Assembly: GCA_033439255.1 (NCBI GenBank)
Contig: CM065892.1
Location: 558,001-622,000, forward strand
Source: Hericium rajendrae
Taxonomy: Eukaryota > Basidiomycota > Agaricomycetes > Russulales > Hericiaceae
Length of the DNA stretch: 64,000 nt
Direction of reading: 5' to 3'
The position numbers were made by a program, and so were the translations under genes. The notes beneath the pieces were generated by a model. The model did no database searches, was not told where the DNA came from, and saw nothing but the letters and a program-made list of their open reading frames with translations. Of the stretch, positions 12,846-23,992 are shown piece by piece; the first letter of the stretch is position 1, and each line of letters starts with the position of its first letter.

Positions 12846-14654
12846 GTTGCGTGCGTGCATGCACGTACTGCACGGTACCATTGATGTATCGCAGCATGGA
12901 CAGTAGCCACGCACCGCCGCCGCCCCCGAATACAATGCATGCTTTTCCGAAACGCTGACAGGTTCTGAGATCGCTGTCAGTATAATAGACGTCGGGAATC
13001 GGGGATATGCACTTTATTCGTGCGTTCATCAATATTAAGCTAAGCTATTGAGGGCGATCCGAAGGTGTCAGAGCATGCATGCACGGCGCTTCGATTCATC
13101 GAAGGCGCTGCCTGCCTACACAGCGGGTGAGGCGCGCGACGTTATCGACGCGGTATCGACGAGCCTAGAAGCCCAAACGTGCACAAGCGGCAACCCCAAC
13201 TCGACCTCGCCTCGCACGACCACACAGTACATTCCATACCAAAGCACCACGGACCCAAAACAACGATGACGCGCCGCGCCCGATCGCCAGGGCGTAGCAG
13301 CGCCCGGAGACACTCTCGCAGATCGTGACCGGAGGCACTTTAGCAGATCGAGATCAGCTGGTTTTTGGCACCAACCCGGGCGCCCGGAGCGCGCGACGCA
13401 GCACCCGCCAACGTTAACGCTGCCGGCACGCCCCGTGCCGCGGCCCCTCTCGCGCACACATACAAACGCTGCCTTCAGCCTCAGGTAGGCGGGCGGAACA
13501 AGAGCAAGAGCGCCGATCGCGATTGCGCGGCAGACGGACGTAGACGGTGCGGGGCGATCACGATGCCGGCACGCGGGGCTTGTGTGCGTGCGGCGGCGCG
13601 CGCGGCAGTCTCGGTGCTGCTTGGGTATTACTATTATTGGCGCGCCTGGGCGGCAGGCGCGTGCCCGATCCCGCTGTTGGCGTGCAGAGCGCGGCGCGGC
13701 GGCAGGCAATCGCGGGACCCGGGCACACACGGCTGCTGTGCGATGGCGAATCCGCTGCGCATTGGCATCTCCCGCCTGGGCGCTCGTCCGGATCGACATC
13801 GCGTTTGGGTTGCGGCGACGTGGGGAAGTGTGGGAGCGGGCGCGCGCGGCGGGGCGCCGAGGCGGCGGGAATTTGAAGATGGCGGGGTGCCGAGGCGGGC
13901 ATTTGTAAAGCTGCAGAGAGGGGCTGGGGCCCTGCCGTGGTGATTGCCGTGGTCGTCGTGTGCACGCGCACGCGCACACGAGAGGATGGTCCGGGGCGCA
14001 GCGGGGGAAATACCCGTTCGCGGTCGAATGGGAGGTTTTTGCATCCGCTGTTCGTTCCTAGATGGGGCTCAACGCAGGAAGGTTGTTCAAAGCTGCGTTG
14101 CGGTGGGACTTTGGGCAACCCTCGTGGTGGCGAAGCGTGTGGATGTAGGCCGCTGGGCAGCGGCTCTGTGACAGTGCCACATGCCAAAGTCGCTTAGACT
14201 TAAAGAGCCCGTGCGTCGGGGAATAATTTATAGATGGATGGATGGGATTGTCGGGCAAAGTAGAGCGTATGCGCCTGGACATTCGAAAGGATGATCCGAG
14301 GGCGCACTGTAGAAAGGCTCCGTTCCAGCAGTTGGACGCGTCCTTCACCATACACGATGGCGCCATTGGCACGGCGGTTGCATGTGGAGGTTTGAGGGCG
14401 CGCAGCATGGAAAAAGGCTCGAACAATTCCGAGGACGGGTCTCCAGGGCCCTGGCGCCATGCGCATGCACCCGTGGTGGTAGCGACACAATCGTTGCTTT
14501 GAATTGGATGCCCCGGAGGCTGATCCGAGCGCGCGCAGTGCCCAAGCCTCCTCGAAGCTGATTTACCTTTGTCTCTTGGGTCCAAGTGGCCAAGAAAGCG
14601 ACACGATATTGGATCACTGGTCAGCAGACTGCCTTGCGCCGAGAAGTCGTCGTG

Positions 14655-15900
14655 CACCGTGAAAAACGCGTCTCCGTGGTAGAAAGACATATCCGACCAT
14701 TCCTAGCGAGGCAATGAACGGCGCCCGCGTTTGCCTCAGTCTTCGGAGTCAATTAACTCTCCTTGTCCCCGAAAATGGCGCTCTATTCAGAAACAGATCG
14801 CAATATGAGACTGCCGCGGCGATACGCCCCCGACAGTGCCGAGCGCCAGAACTAGCAGAAAGGGCACCCTAGTCCGAGGCGACAAGAATATAATGCAGCT
14901 GACAAAGCGGCGCCAAGTTGATTGCGTGTGGATAGCCGGCAGCGAGCAGCGCGGAAAAGCCATTTCAGCAATAGGACCTTTGATGTGCGTCTTTTCGGCG
15001 GGGGCATGTGCATGTTAGGAAGGGGAACAGTACAGTCGTAAACGGCCGGATTTGCCTAGACGTAGAAGTTGTTGGTGACCCCGAAAAAAACGCATCCGTT
15101 AGAAGAAGCGGTGCGATAATTCCGACAATCCTTTCCTAGAAGACTAGAAGAATGATGAGCGGCCGACATGTCCTTCCCTACCATCAATGAACTGTCCTTG
15201 CCCTCGATGGCGGCCGCAGAAAAATTGTACTGCGATTCGGCTCTTGTATCGCTCCGTCGACCTTGGATGACGAGATGCCTGCATCTACGCGTCCAGCGAC
15301 GCCGACCGATGCGAAAAGCAAGAGAACAACCCCCTCTCCCGGAGGCAAGAGTATGGTGTCCGAGGGGAAATGGTACGATCATTGCATGTGGATGCCGGTG
15401 AGCGCGCCCCGCGGAAAGGCCATTCCAGCGGCTGGAACCCAGTCATGTATGCATCCCGAGGCAAGCACATGGGACTGTTCATTATGGAAAGGCGGAAGAC
15501 TACTGCAGTACACAGGTGGTCAGAGTTGCTTAGGCATAGGAGTCATCGCACACCTGGAAGCTGCGCATCCGCTTGAAAAGCAGCATGGTAATGCCTAAAC
15601 TATTTCCACAGAAGACCCGGGCAGTGATGAGCGGCACGTATGGTCGTCTCCGCCTTGGACCAACTGTCCTTTTCCTTGATGATGGCCGGAAAATGAAACT
15701 TCGCGCTTGGAAGATACGTGCGGCATTGTGTGGATACATGACATTCGAAAGGACCATGTTCTGTCTGCCTTCGGCTGTTCTGGTGCCCGATGATGCACAG
15801 AATGAAGATACGCGGTCTCTATCGGATCAGACTTGTGCGAGATGGATCTTTGATGACGAGATCTGCATAAACGCACCCGAAACACCCGATGACAGACGTC
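14655..15900 (+). repeat. Old diverged tandem duplication, about 0.43-0.48 kb per unit
   Basis: Similar blocks recur in the same order at about 14655-14985, 15080-15455 and 15560-15900. Anchors are the word ACTCTCCTTGTCCCCG near 14756, ACTGTCCTTGCCCTCG near 15189 and ACTGTCCTTTTCCTTG near 15663, each preceded by a GA-rich block with TTCCTAG or TTCCACAG. Between copies 1 and 2 the word GCGGAAA(A/G)GCCATT is shared at about 14951 and 15411. A further fragment near 16737 (ATGAGACTG..CGCGG..ATACGCCCC) matches 14803. Divergence is high, with many small indels. No continuous reading frame is conserved between copies, so this looks like decayed duplicated DNA rather than a gene array. Confidence 0.5.
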
Positions 15901-17375
15901 AACGAACCCTGCAGCAGGACACAAATTTTGTCAAGAGGAAGCGGCGGCCCTGCCTATCTCGCCTTGATCGACACCGAGAACCATGATCATGTCTTCATTT
16001 CCGCCGTCGATATCGATGTCGGAGGGGAGCTGCTAGTCAGAGACAGATGGTTTCGAGGCAGCAGGACATTGCTGTCTGGGGAAGCGAGGATGGTATCTGG
16101 ACGCATGGGCTCCACTCCATTGTGACGAGAACCGAGTGCATATCGTGACGACATGTCCGCTCGTGGTAAAGAAGGCCGCGGCGATGCAGCATTTGTGTTT
16201 CTTGTTAACGACGGCGCCCAACATGGCACGTTGCATGCATGCTGCTCTATGGCGCCACAAGTTGCCAACAGGTTGTGGAAATCCATCTGCTTGATTAACC
16301 TGCCTTCTGCCTTATATGCAGTGCTTCATCAGACATGCCGCCGTCACACGCCGGCACCACCGAGGGAAGGCATCGTCTTGTCGTCGGGGACTCAGAATAG
16401 TACGAAAGTTGATCTCGAGGGACAGCCGGGATGTGAAATGGTAGAGTATGATTCCCGTACTGCTTTTGAATATGGGTCGGTAGCTGCGCGGGTGCAATTC
16501 TCGTCTTGTATGGCCGGCTTTGTAGAATATGAATGCCTGGTCTGAAATCGGGAATGCGGGAGAAGTTTCAGAGGAACATCGACGGAGAATCGATCATCTC
16601 TTCAAGGTTTCCTGTGGGAGACTAACGGTAAGCGTCACCTCGACAGCGCCGGTTTGAAACTGGGTTTGGACGGTCTACGTCAGATGTTGTACTCACGGAG
16701 GGCTGGGAAGGTGTCAATCGAATCAAAGGACGCCGACATGAGACTGAAAGCACGCGGTTATACGCCCCGACAGTGCGAATGGATGATCATCATCTGTGTC
16801 ATTTCATTGCCGAGGTAAGTATCTCATTCAGGAAAAGTGAAAATTCTTACTTGCCTTGAGTTCTCAAGATTAAATATACGTGCAAGCAACGTTAGTCTCC
16901 TACAGGCAGCTCTTCGAAGTTGATTCAAACTGAGGAAGAGAAACGCGATGAGACGATTTCGTCACTGCTCTCGTCAGCACAATCTCAGGTGCGGTCAGCT
17001 GACCGTGGTACGCTGCGGGTTGTCGCTGCACTTTTCTGTGTCGCCGTCGCCGAAGTGTGAGTCCAGTCGACAAGTAAGCCTCGTTTCAGACGTCGAGGCC
17101 TGCTTCAGACTCTCAAGCGATCCACCATATAACATTGCCTATTCCATGGCGATGATAATGCACTGTAAAGTAACACGCTCATCACAGCAATGCCACAGCC
17201 TGCCGGCGCTTCGAGGGCTCTAGAGTATACGCCGGTCTGCTTATGTTTAGTCGACTGTTCCGAATATTTGAGTTTAACTTGCTCCCTCTTGTCTTTGTGA
17301 GCCGGTCCACCATCTGCTGATCATACCAGTCTCGCGCGTAGTTTCTCGAGTGTTTGGTCCAGTTATCATTGATCT
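15901..17375. other. Noncoding stretch upstream of the AAA ATPase gene
   Basis: Short open frames such as 16153-16545 (+) are present but have no splice partners and no recognisable motif. The 16560-16800 part is weakly related to the repeat to its left. The last few hundred bases should hold the promoter of the ATPase gene; I see no distinctive element. Confidence 0.4.
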
Positions 17376-20300
17376 ATGCATCGCAACCAGGGCAAAGATG
17401 CCGAAGATGCACGTCGTCGCGGTCGGGAAATGCAACGGGAGGCCGAGAAGAGGGAGAAGGAGCAAAAGGCCGCCGAGAAAAAGGCTGAGAGACAGAAGAG
17501 AGAACAGGAGCACTGGGGTACGCTTCTACTACCTGATTCTCGATTGACGTTTACCAGTGAGGATAGCTGCGACACATCCCGCACGAAAGGCTACCCAGAT
17601 AGGACCACGTCTAAGCGCATACTCATTGCCTTCTGCTGTAAAATACAGACATGGTCACGAAGGTACGTGACTCAACCCACCCCAACAGACATCAACGAGA
17701 AAATCAATAAATGCTAGTGTCCGCCCATTCCACGCGTATTCCGGACCAAGGTCCACCCAGCGATCTACCTGCCTCGACTGATGATGATATTTATTACCGA
17801 CTGCGTCGTCGTGGAGGCCTTGGATTTCACGCCCATCGGACATATGCAGCTCCTCCTACGGCGGCTCAACTATCGTCACTTGTTCTAGGCGTCAAGCGCA
17901 TCTACCAGAAAATGGATAAAGAGACGAAACAATATCTCACGCTGAATGATCTCGACATTGAATCCAAGCAGGTGCACGCGAAGGGATTTTCTTCCACGTT
18001 CTCAAATATCCGGCAATTCAGACGCGAAAATGCAAAGAGTGCCAATAACTTCGAAAGGGAACTGATTCAGATAGATTCTTCTGTGCTTCTCGAAGCTATT
18101 CAGACCGTCATGAAAGCGCGCCGCGACGTCTTTTGGGACACTAAACCGCTGCAGGTATGTTCTTGAATGTCTATCCAACATAAAGGAATGACTAACTTGT
18201 TTCATTAGTTCAAACCCGAGGAGCTGATTGCCTTCATCTCGCAGCTCATTGAACATGCCAATGATCTGGAGCGATCGTGCAAGACGAAAAGGGAGGAAGA
18301 ACAGCTTGAACATACGCTCTTTTTCACAAATTTTCTGCGCATGGAACATAAGGAGCTTCTGCGTAATCTGGAAGCTCTAAAGGAAGCAAGGATGATAACT
18401 TTCAAGTTGTTGTGGAGTGTAATGGTCCCAGGCAAGATTCTAATTATGAAGAATAAATCAGGCAAGAACCCACAAGCGCTACGTTTGGTCGGGATCACTT
18501 TGCGTAGTATCTATACTGTGGAGGATGGTGCCGACGAGCTTTGGGCTTTGAACTGTAGGCTTGTGGACATGGAGGGCAACACAATAGGTCTGGTCGGCAA
18601 GATCATCGGTATTTACCGATTCGTTGGTGCCAAAAGTGTCTTGGATCTGGTAGCCTTTCCTCTTGAATACATGCCGGCTGAAGATAGAAAGCAGATAACG
18701 CAACATCTGATTGAACGCGGGAGAAGACGCTGGAGTCTTCGAGACGGATGTCACAAGTGGTACAACGGCCCATCATCCTTCGTCAACCCGAACATACCTA
18801 ATTCTCGGCGCAAGGTTTTTGTAAGCGATCTTTTCATCCTCCGTTCATATTAATGCTAATATTATAGCTAAATAGACAGAATCTCGAATAATCATCGATA
18901 CTGGTAAGCCCAAATATATTATATTCCCCGCCGCCATGCGGGCGAGGTAGGGAGAAAGATCAGCTAAATGTCAGCTGACTCCAGAAATGTTCAAACGATA
19001 CTATCCCTTTGACTGGAGCGCTCCGAGTGTAGAGTACGATTTGGACAACGAGGCGTTAACTGCGAACTCGAGGAAGGATCTTAGTGACGAGGAGTACTTG
19101 CTGACGTCGAAGAAAGTATACGGGTATTCTTTATCTGATCGAATGTGGCGTACGTATACAATTTCATGTCGGAGCCTGTGTCCTGCTTAACATACACCCA
19201 TAGTAATCTTTGACATGGACTATGTGGAAGACATACAATGGAACACGAACACTTCCTTACAGAGCATTGACATGGATTCTGGACAAAAGGATCTCATAAA
19301 GACCTTAATCGAGCAGCACACGGGTATCGCAATCGACTCCACCTACGCCCGTTCCACACCCCGACAACAAACGGAGACGTTCGATGATTTTGTCGAGGAT
19401 AAGGGTCGGGGGCTCGTCTTCGGTTTCCATGGTATGTAATGCCCGCATGTTTTCTGATGATATGTCACATAGCATCCTTCTGCAGGTCCTCCGGGCGTTG
19501 GAAAAACACTTGTCGTGGAGACCATATGCAATGGTAAGAGATTGTGAAGCCAGGCGGCCAGGCATGTCTCGCTGATTTTTTTGAATAAGCTTTGAAGTGT
19601 CCTCTCTACGTACTCAGTCCAAGCGAATTAGGCAGCTTTGCATTTGAGTTTGACGATGCGCTCAGCAAAATCTTCAGACTCGCGAGCCGATGGGGAGCTG
19701 TGCTCCTTATCGACGAGGCCGATGTGTATCTCGAGAAGCGCGACATGATGGACATCGATCGCAACGCTCTCGTAGCTGTCTTACTGCGGCGATTAGAGTA
19801 TGTTTCGTCTGCATCGACCTTGGGCTTCATTGACGATCATGACAGATATCACACTGGCATCGTGTTTTTGACTACCAGCCGCATCAGTATCTTCGATCCG
19901 GCCATGACGTCGCGTATCGACGTTTCGATTGTCTTTGACCGTCTCACTGCGGATGCGAGGGAACGCCTCTGGATCTCATTTCTGCAGAAGACTGACATGG
20001 CGGAAGACGAGCTGCAGCATTTCATTCGCCATGACATGCAGGTTTTGCGGGACCTCCCAATGGACGGACGAGAGATCAAGAATATCGTCAAGATGGCTTC
20101 CGCGCTCGCCTCACGCAGTAAAGGAAACAAGCTCTGCATAGGGGACGTACTCCGTGTCATGGACCTCTCGGGTAAGCGAAGGAGTTTTCGTAAGTTGAAT
20201 CGCCACCCCGCACGGCATCATCTGATCAGTCATACGACTCACAGACGACTCGGGCGTATTTAAATACTTTCACCCACATCATATTCATGAATTGAGTCCA

Positions 20301-20378
20301 GCCGTCGTGAGCACTGCCGCTGCACTGTGCTCCATCTTGGCAGTCAGTTTGTGGAGGAAATGGGGCTCAAGACAGTGA
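17376..20378 (+). CDS. AAA+ ATPase with an N-terminal DUF7025-type region and a C-terminal membrane helix
   Basis: Eleven exons keep frame: 17376-17517, 17558-17662, 17718-18154, 18209-18820, 18876-18903, 18985-19149, 19204-19431, 19486-19533, 19590-19797, 19846-20171 and 20245-20378, giving 810 residues. The N-terminus is a charged coiled coil rich in Lys/Glu/Arg. A long region typical of fungal AAA proteins annotated as DUF7025 follows (FVGAKSVLDLVAFPLEY, CHKWYNG). The ATPase core has Walker A GPPGVGKT (encoded across two exons), Walker B VLLIDEADVYLE and sensor FLTTSR. The last exon encodes a hydrophobic helix, AVVSTAAALCSILAVSLW, and a short basic end, suggesting membrane attachment by the C-terminus. 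Substrate and compartment are unknown. A paralogue lies at 50650-53145 on the other strand. Confidence 0.85.
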
Positions 20379-20564
20379 TTGTTATTGTACAGTATGCTCC
20401 TGTTTTGAAGCGATTGACCTATACCTTGTACTATGACTTCAGATAAAATCATCCAACCAAACAGTGAGACAGACCCTAGTGGTACAACATTCAAATCCAA
20501 TACACAATGACCAGACCTGCAGAAAAAGACATCAAATCGTAAAAGCAGAGTAAAGCTTCATTTC

Positions 20565-22060
20565 TCAGAACAGCCGCCTTTTGCGCTCCTTCTCGGCCAC
20601 CTTGTGGGCGGCCAGATCCTGCATTCGCTTACGCTTCATCGACCTCGGCGACTTCGCGTAGGGCGTAGGTGAGTCCTCAGCTAGAGGCGGGTCTTCGGCT
20701 GGAGGCGGATCTTCAGCTGGAGACGGGTCCACAGCTAAAGGCAAGTCATCCGACGAAACCGTTCCATCCGTATGCACAGGTTCTGCGGGCGGAGGTGCAG
20801 ATACAGCCATGGGCTCGAGCTTACCATCATCCGGCGCTGCCGGCGCTGAAGATGGGACGTCGGATAGAGGAGAGCTGAGCGGCGTCGATGTCAACAGACT
20901 CCCTTTTGTGCAAAAGACCGTGCGTACCTGGCGTCCTCCTCCGCGTCGTCGATGAAATTTTCTTCCGCTTCCTCCTCGTCGGTATCCATTTCATGGCGCC
21001 TGTCTATTTTGGCAAACTCGTTGAGGACTGCTGTCATTTGGTCCCACTGCTGTTCGGCGGTGAGCGTCACAGCCGCAAGTTCGTCTCGATGACACGGTTC
21101 GCGGCAATCGGGGCAAGGGAAAACGAAAGACCCTGGGTTTATTTGAGCAAGGCAATCGTTGCAGAATATATGCCCGCATGTGAGACTGAGAAAGAGGAAA
21201 ACGATTGAATTGTCAGTCTCGAGTACAAACAAATCACGCTGAGCACAATGGACGAGCACTCGTACCTTGAGCATGTGCCACATTTCAGCTTCTCCATGCA
21301 CACTGCGCACTCCTCGTCATCCCCGATCGTGGGTTTCGGCATGAGGTCTTGGAGACGTCGTAGGAACTGTCCAGCACCATGGTCATCATAACTAAGAATA
21401 CCGAAACTTCATTATACGTACCTTTCTCATCTCATGAGCCGTGTCAGTTACGCCATGCTCGAGCTCATCATTGAGATCATGCGCGTCCGCCTCGATCTCC
21501 TTGGTCTTGAGCTAATATTATGTTACACTCTGTACCGTACGTGCGAGCACAAATTGTATGATTCACCTTATTGATCTTCTTCTTATCCTTGGAACGAGCC
21601 TACAACATGCTCTTTCAGCTATCCCGCCTCGAAGGTACCAATAAACACAACATACCGTCTCCAGTCTCTTCACCTCAGCCCGCAACTTGCGCACTTGAGT
21701 CTGCAAGCTAGCAGCATTGGGCGCACCGCTCTTTCCTCGCCGCGGCTGGATCGAAACATCCTCCGCCTCGTTCAGCCTGTCGACTTCAGCCTGTAGCCGC
21801 CCGTTCGCGCGCTGGAGGCGTGTAATCTCTTTGCGGTACTTCTGCATCCCCCGCTGTAGCGCGGTGACATGGGCCTGTGCAGAGGTATCAGTGCCTGCGC
21901 CGTGCGCCGCTCCGAAAGGACTCACATCTAGCGAACTGGAGTCGTCGCCTGAGTCGTCCGAAGCGGTCTGGGTCTCAGACGGTGCGTTGTCGCCGTTCGG
22001 GAGCTGCACCTTGGACGAGGATGCAGCACCATTCGTGGATGCGGATCTGGTCAACGGCAT
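20565..22060 (-). CDS. RING-finger protein with coiled coil (putative E3 ubiquitin ligase)
   Basis: Six minus-strand exons join in frame: 22060-21656, 21599-21567, 21511-21422, 21366-21266, 21185-20928 and 20874-20565, giving 398 residues. The first 135 residues are Ser/Asp-rich and then a heptad-like coiled coil (ITRLQRANGRLQAEVDRL). The RING is split by an intron: CAVCMEKLKCGTCS, then LTCGHIFCNDCL, then FPCPDCREPC, giving a C3HC4-like zinc ligand order. RING domains recruit E2 enzymes to transfer ubiquitin. An acidic stretch (DTDEEEAEENFIDDAEED) and a Pro-rich tail ending in a basic KRKRMQ..RKRRLF segment follow; the basic end could act in nuclear import. The ATG at 22060 was preferred over 22234 because the upstream frame runs towards the tRNA promoter region. 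Confidence 0.75.
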
Positions 22061-22240
22061 TTCTTCCAGTCCTGAATGCACTATGAGCGTGACCTGACCA
22101 GGACCTATCCAAAGTGTTGACTGGTTAGTTGGATGCTGAGGTATTGACGGGAAAACGTCGAGCGATGGGAGGGTGAACTCCAGCGTTGATTTACCATGGT
22201 CCAAAAGAATTAATGTTTTCTCGGAACATTCCAATATAAT

Positions 22241-22326
22241 GTCCCTGTAGATTAGTGGTTAGATCTCCACGTTGTGGTTCTTACGTCATAGCCGTGGCAA
22301 CCCAGGCTCGAATCCTGGCAAGGACA
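22241..22326 (+). tRNA. tRNA-His (GTG) with a 14-base intron
   Basis: The sequence folds as a cloverleaf. Acceptor 5' strand GTCCCTG pairs with CAAGGAC (one C-A mismatch at pair 5-68), discriminator A at 22326. The D arm is GAT..AGTGGTTAG..ATC. The anticodon stem is CCACG/CGTGG with loop TTGTGG(C); the anticodon GTG sits at 22274-22276. A 14-base intron (22278-22291) lies one base 3' of the anticodon, the standard eukaryotic position. The T arm is CCAGG-CTCGAAT-CCTGG with C instead of the usual T54. A run of six T at 22328-22333 follows. The TAGTGGTTAG D loop and CGTTGTGG anticodon region match what is known of fungal tRNA-His. Confidence 0.9.
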
Positions 22327-22327
22327 C

Positions 22328-22333
22328 TTTTTT
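22328..22333 (+). terminator. RNA polymerase III terminator
   Basis: A run of six T two bases after the tRNA-His discriminator base, the usual Pol III stop signal. Confidence 0.8.
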
Positions 22334-22639
22334 CTTCTATTGTTTACCTTTTCTTTAATCTACTTTTCGGCTATTTCAGAATTGTCGCTATCTTTTTTCT
22401 GATTTCAGTAATTCAGAATAGTTGTTATCAAGGCAACTATTGCAGCAGACCAAGATTGCGCTTGTATCGTCAGCCCCCAGCTCGTGCGTGACAGCTGCTT
22501 TCGTATTGGGCGCATGGGATGTGCACTGTGAAGCCAGGTCATGTTGACTCGATACCTCAGACCAAAAGTATTCAGATCTCATGATACTTGGTCTTTCCTT
22601 ACTGCCCTCTTTCACATCGCCCCCACCTCGCCATCCAAA

Positions 22640-23937
22640 ATGCAGCCCTCGCCGTCTGCCCGGCCCCCGCGGACGACCCTCACAAACGTGAACATTACCT
22701 TCCTCGGCACCGCGTCCGCCCAGCCGTCCTCAACGCGGAACCACTCCTCCATCGCACTCCGCCTCGGCGGGGACGTCTGGCTTTTCGACTGCGGCGAGGC
22801 GACGCAGCACCAGATCCAGCGGAGCAAGGTAAAGATGGGCAAGATCGAGAAAGTGTTCATCACGCACACGCACGGTACGCACGCGCCCTCGTTTTCGTTC
22901 TGGAGGTCAGCTCAGCGATTTGAGAAGCGCAGGCGACCACATCTTCGGCCTGCTACCGCTGCTCGCCAGTCGTCTCAATGGCGCCGGGGGCACAGTCGAC
23001 GCCGCGGACGACACGCGCCTCAGCGAGCCTCCCGCCGACCAGCCCGTCAGTCTTAGAAGCGCATCACACTAGTAGCAACTACTCTAAACGCCCTCTATCC
23101 CAGCCTTTCGAGATTTACGGCCCTCTCGGCACGCGCGCCTACGTCCGCAACGGCCTGACCTACACGCACACGCTCCTCAACGGGCCCTACGTCGTGCACG
23201 AGCTGCGCCTCCCCTCCGACCCGCCGGGCGACTTCACCGCGGTCCCACCGCACGCGTACGAACAGCCCGGGCGCAACATCGCACAGGCCGCGGACAGGAC
23301 GTGGCCCGCCGTCTTCGCGGACGGCGTCGTGTCCGTGTCCGCCGCGCCCGTGCTGCACTCCGTGCCGTGCGTCGGGTACGTCGTCGCGGAGGCGCCCGTG
23401 CCGGGCAAGATCGACCCCGCGCGCTACGTCCCGCACCTCCGGCGCACGGGCACGCCCATGTCCGCGATGCGCGTGCTGCAGCAGGGGGAGAGCGTGCGGC
23501 TGTCGGACGGCACGGTGCTCGAGGGCCCGCCGCGGCGCGCGGGGCGGACGATCGCGATCCTGGGGGACACGTACGACCCGAGCCCGATTGCGGAGCTTGC
23601 GCACGGCGCGGACGTGTTGGTGCACGAGGCGACGAATGCATATCTGCCTGGGGTCGACCCGGACACGAAGGAGAGCGAAACGAAGGAGAGCGTGCAGGCG
23701 CGCGCGATGTCGCGGGGACATTCAACGCCGCAGGTGGCAGGCGCGTTTGCGACGCGGGTGGGCACGCGCAAGTTGGTGCTAAACCACTTTTCGCCGCGGT
23801 ATGCGGGCGACGACGACGTGAATGAAGAGTCGCGGACAATGATGGAGGCTATTCGGACGCTTGCGTGCGAGGAGTACAGGGGAGAGGTTGTATGTGCACG
23901 CGACTTTATGAGCTTTGATGTGGAATTGAAAGCATGA
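22640..23937 (+). CDS. tRNase Z, short-form-like (tRNA 3' processing endonuclease)
   Basis: Three exons keep frame: 22640-22874, 22933-23045 and 23104-23937, giving 393 residues. It is a metallo-beta-lactamase-fold protein: ITFLGTASAQPSSTRNHSS at the N-terminus (with the TRN word of the PxKxRN loop), FDCGEATQHQ, and the metal-binding HTHGDH motif, whose codons are interrupted by intron 1. Further motifs are ILGDTYDPSPIAELA, VLVHEATNAY, GHSTPQVAGAFA and LNHFSPRY. tRNase Z cuts pre-tRNA after the discriminator base and releases the 3' trailer; the short form usually has about 300-400 residues, as here. All the motifs I would expect for an active enzyme are present. The gene lies 0.3 kb downstream of a tRNA-His gene on the same strand. 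Confidence 0.9.
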
Positions 23938-23992
23938 GTCGCGGGTATGGCAGTGAAATTAAAGATACAAGAAACACAAATAACCTAAAACC

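Larger units (their letters stand above)
12421..14280. other. GC-rich stretch without a recognisable gene
   Basis: Long open frames occur on both strands (for example 13116-13979 minus and 13365-13943 plus), but they overlap each other, are dominated by Arg/Ala/Pro/Cys and read like GC-driven chance frames. No splice-supported protein, tRNA or transposon end is visible. Two short microsatellites lie inside (12664-12687 and 12823-12845). Confidence 0.5.

Noticed and set aside
13116-13979. 287-codon open frame on the minus strand
   Set aside because: Overlaps equally long frames on the plus strand; composition is Arg/Ala/Pro/Cys from high GC; no motif or splice support.
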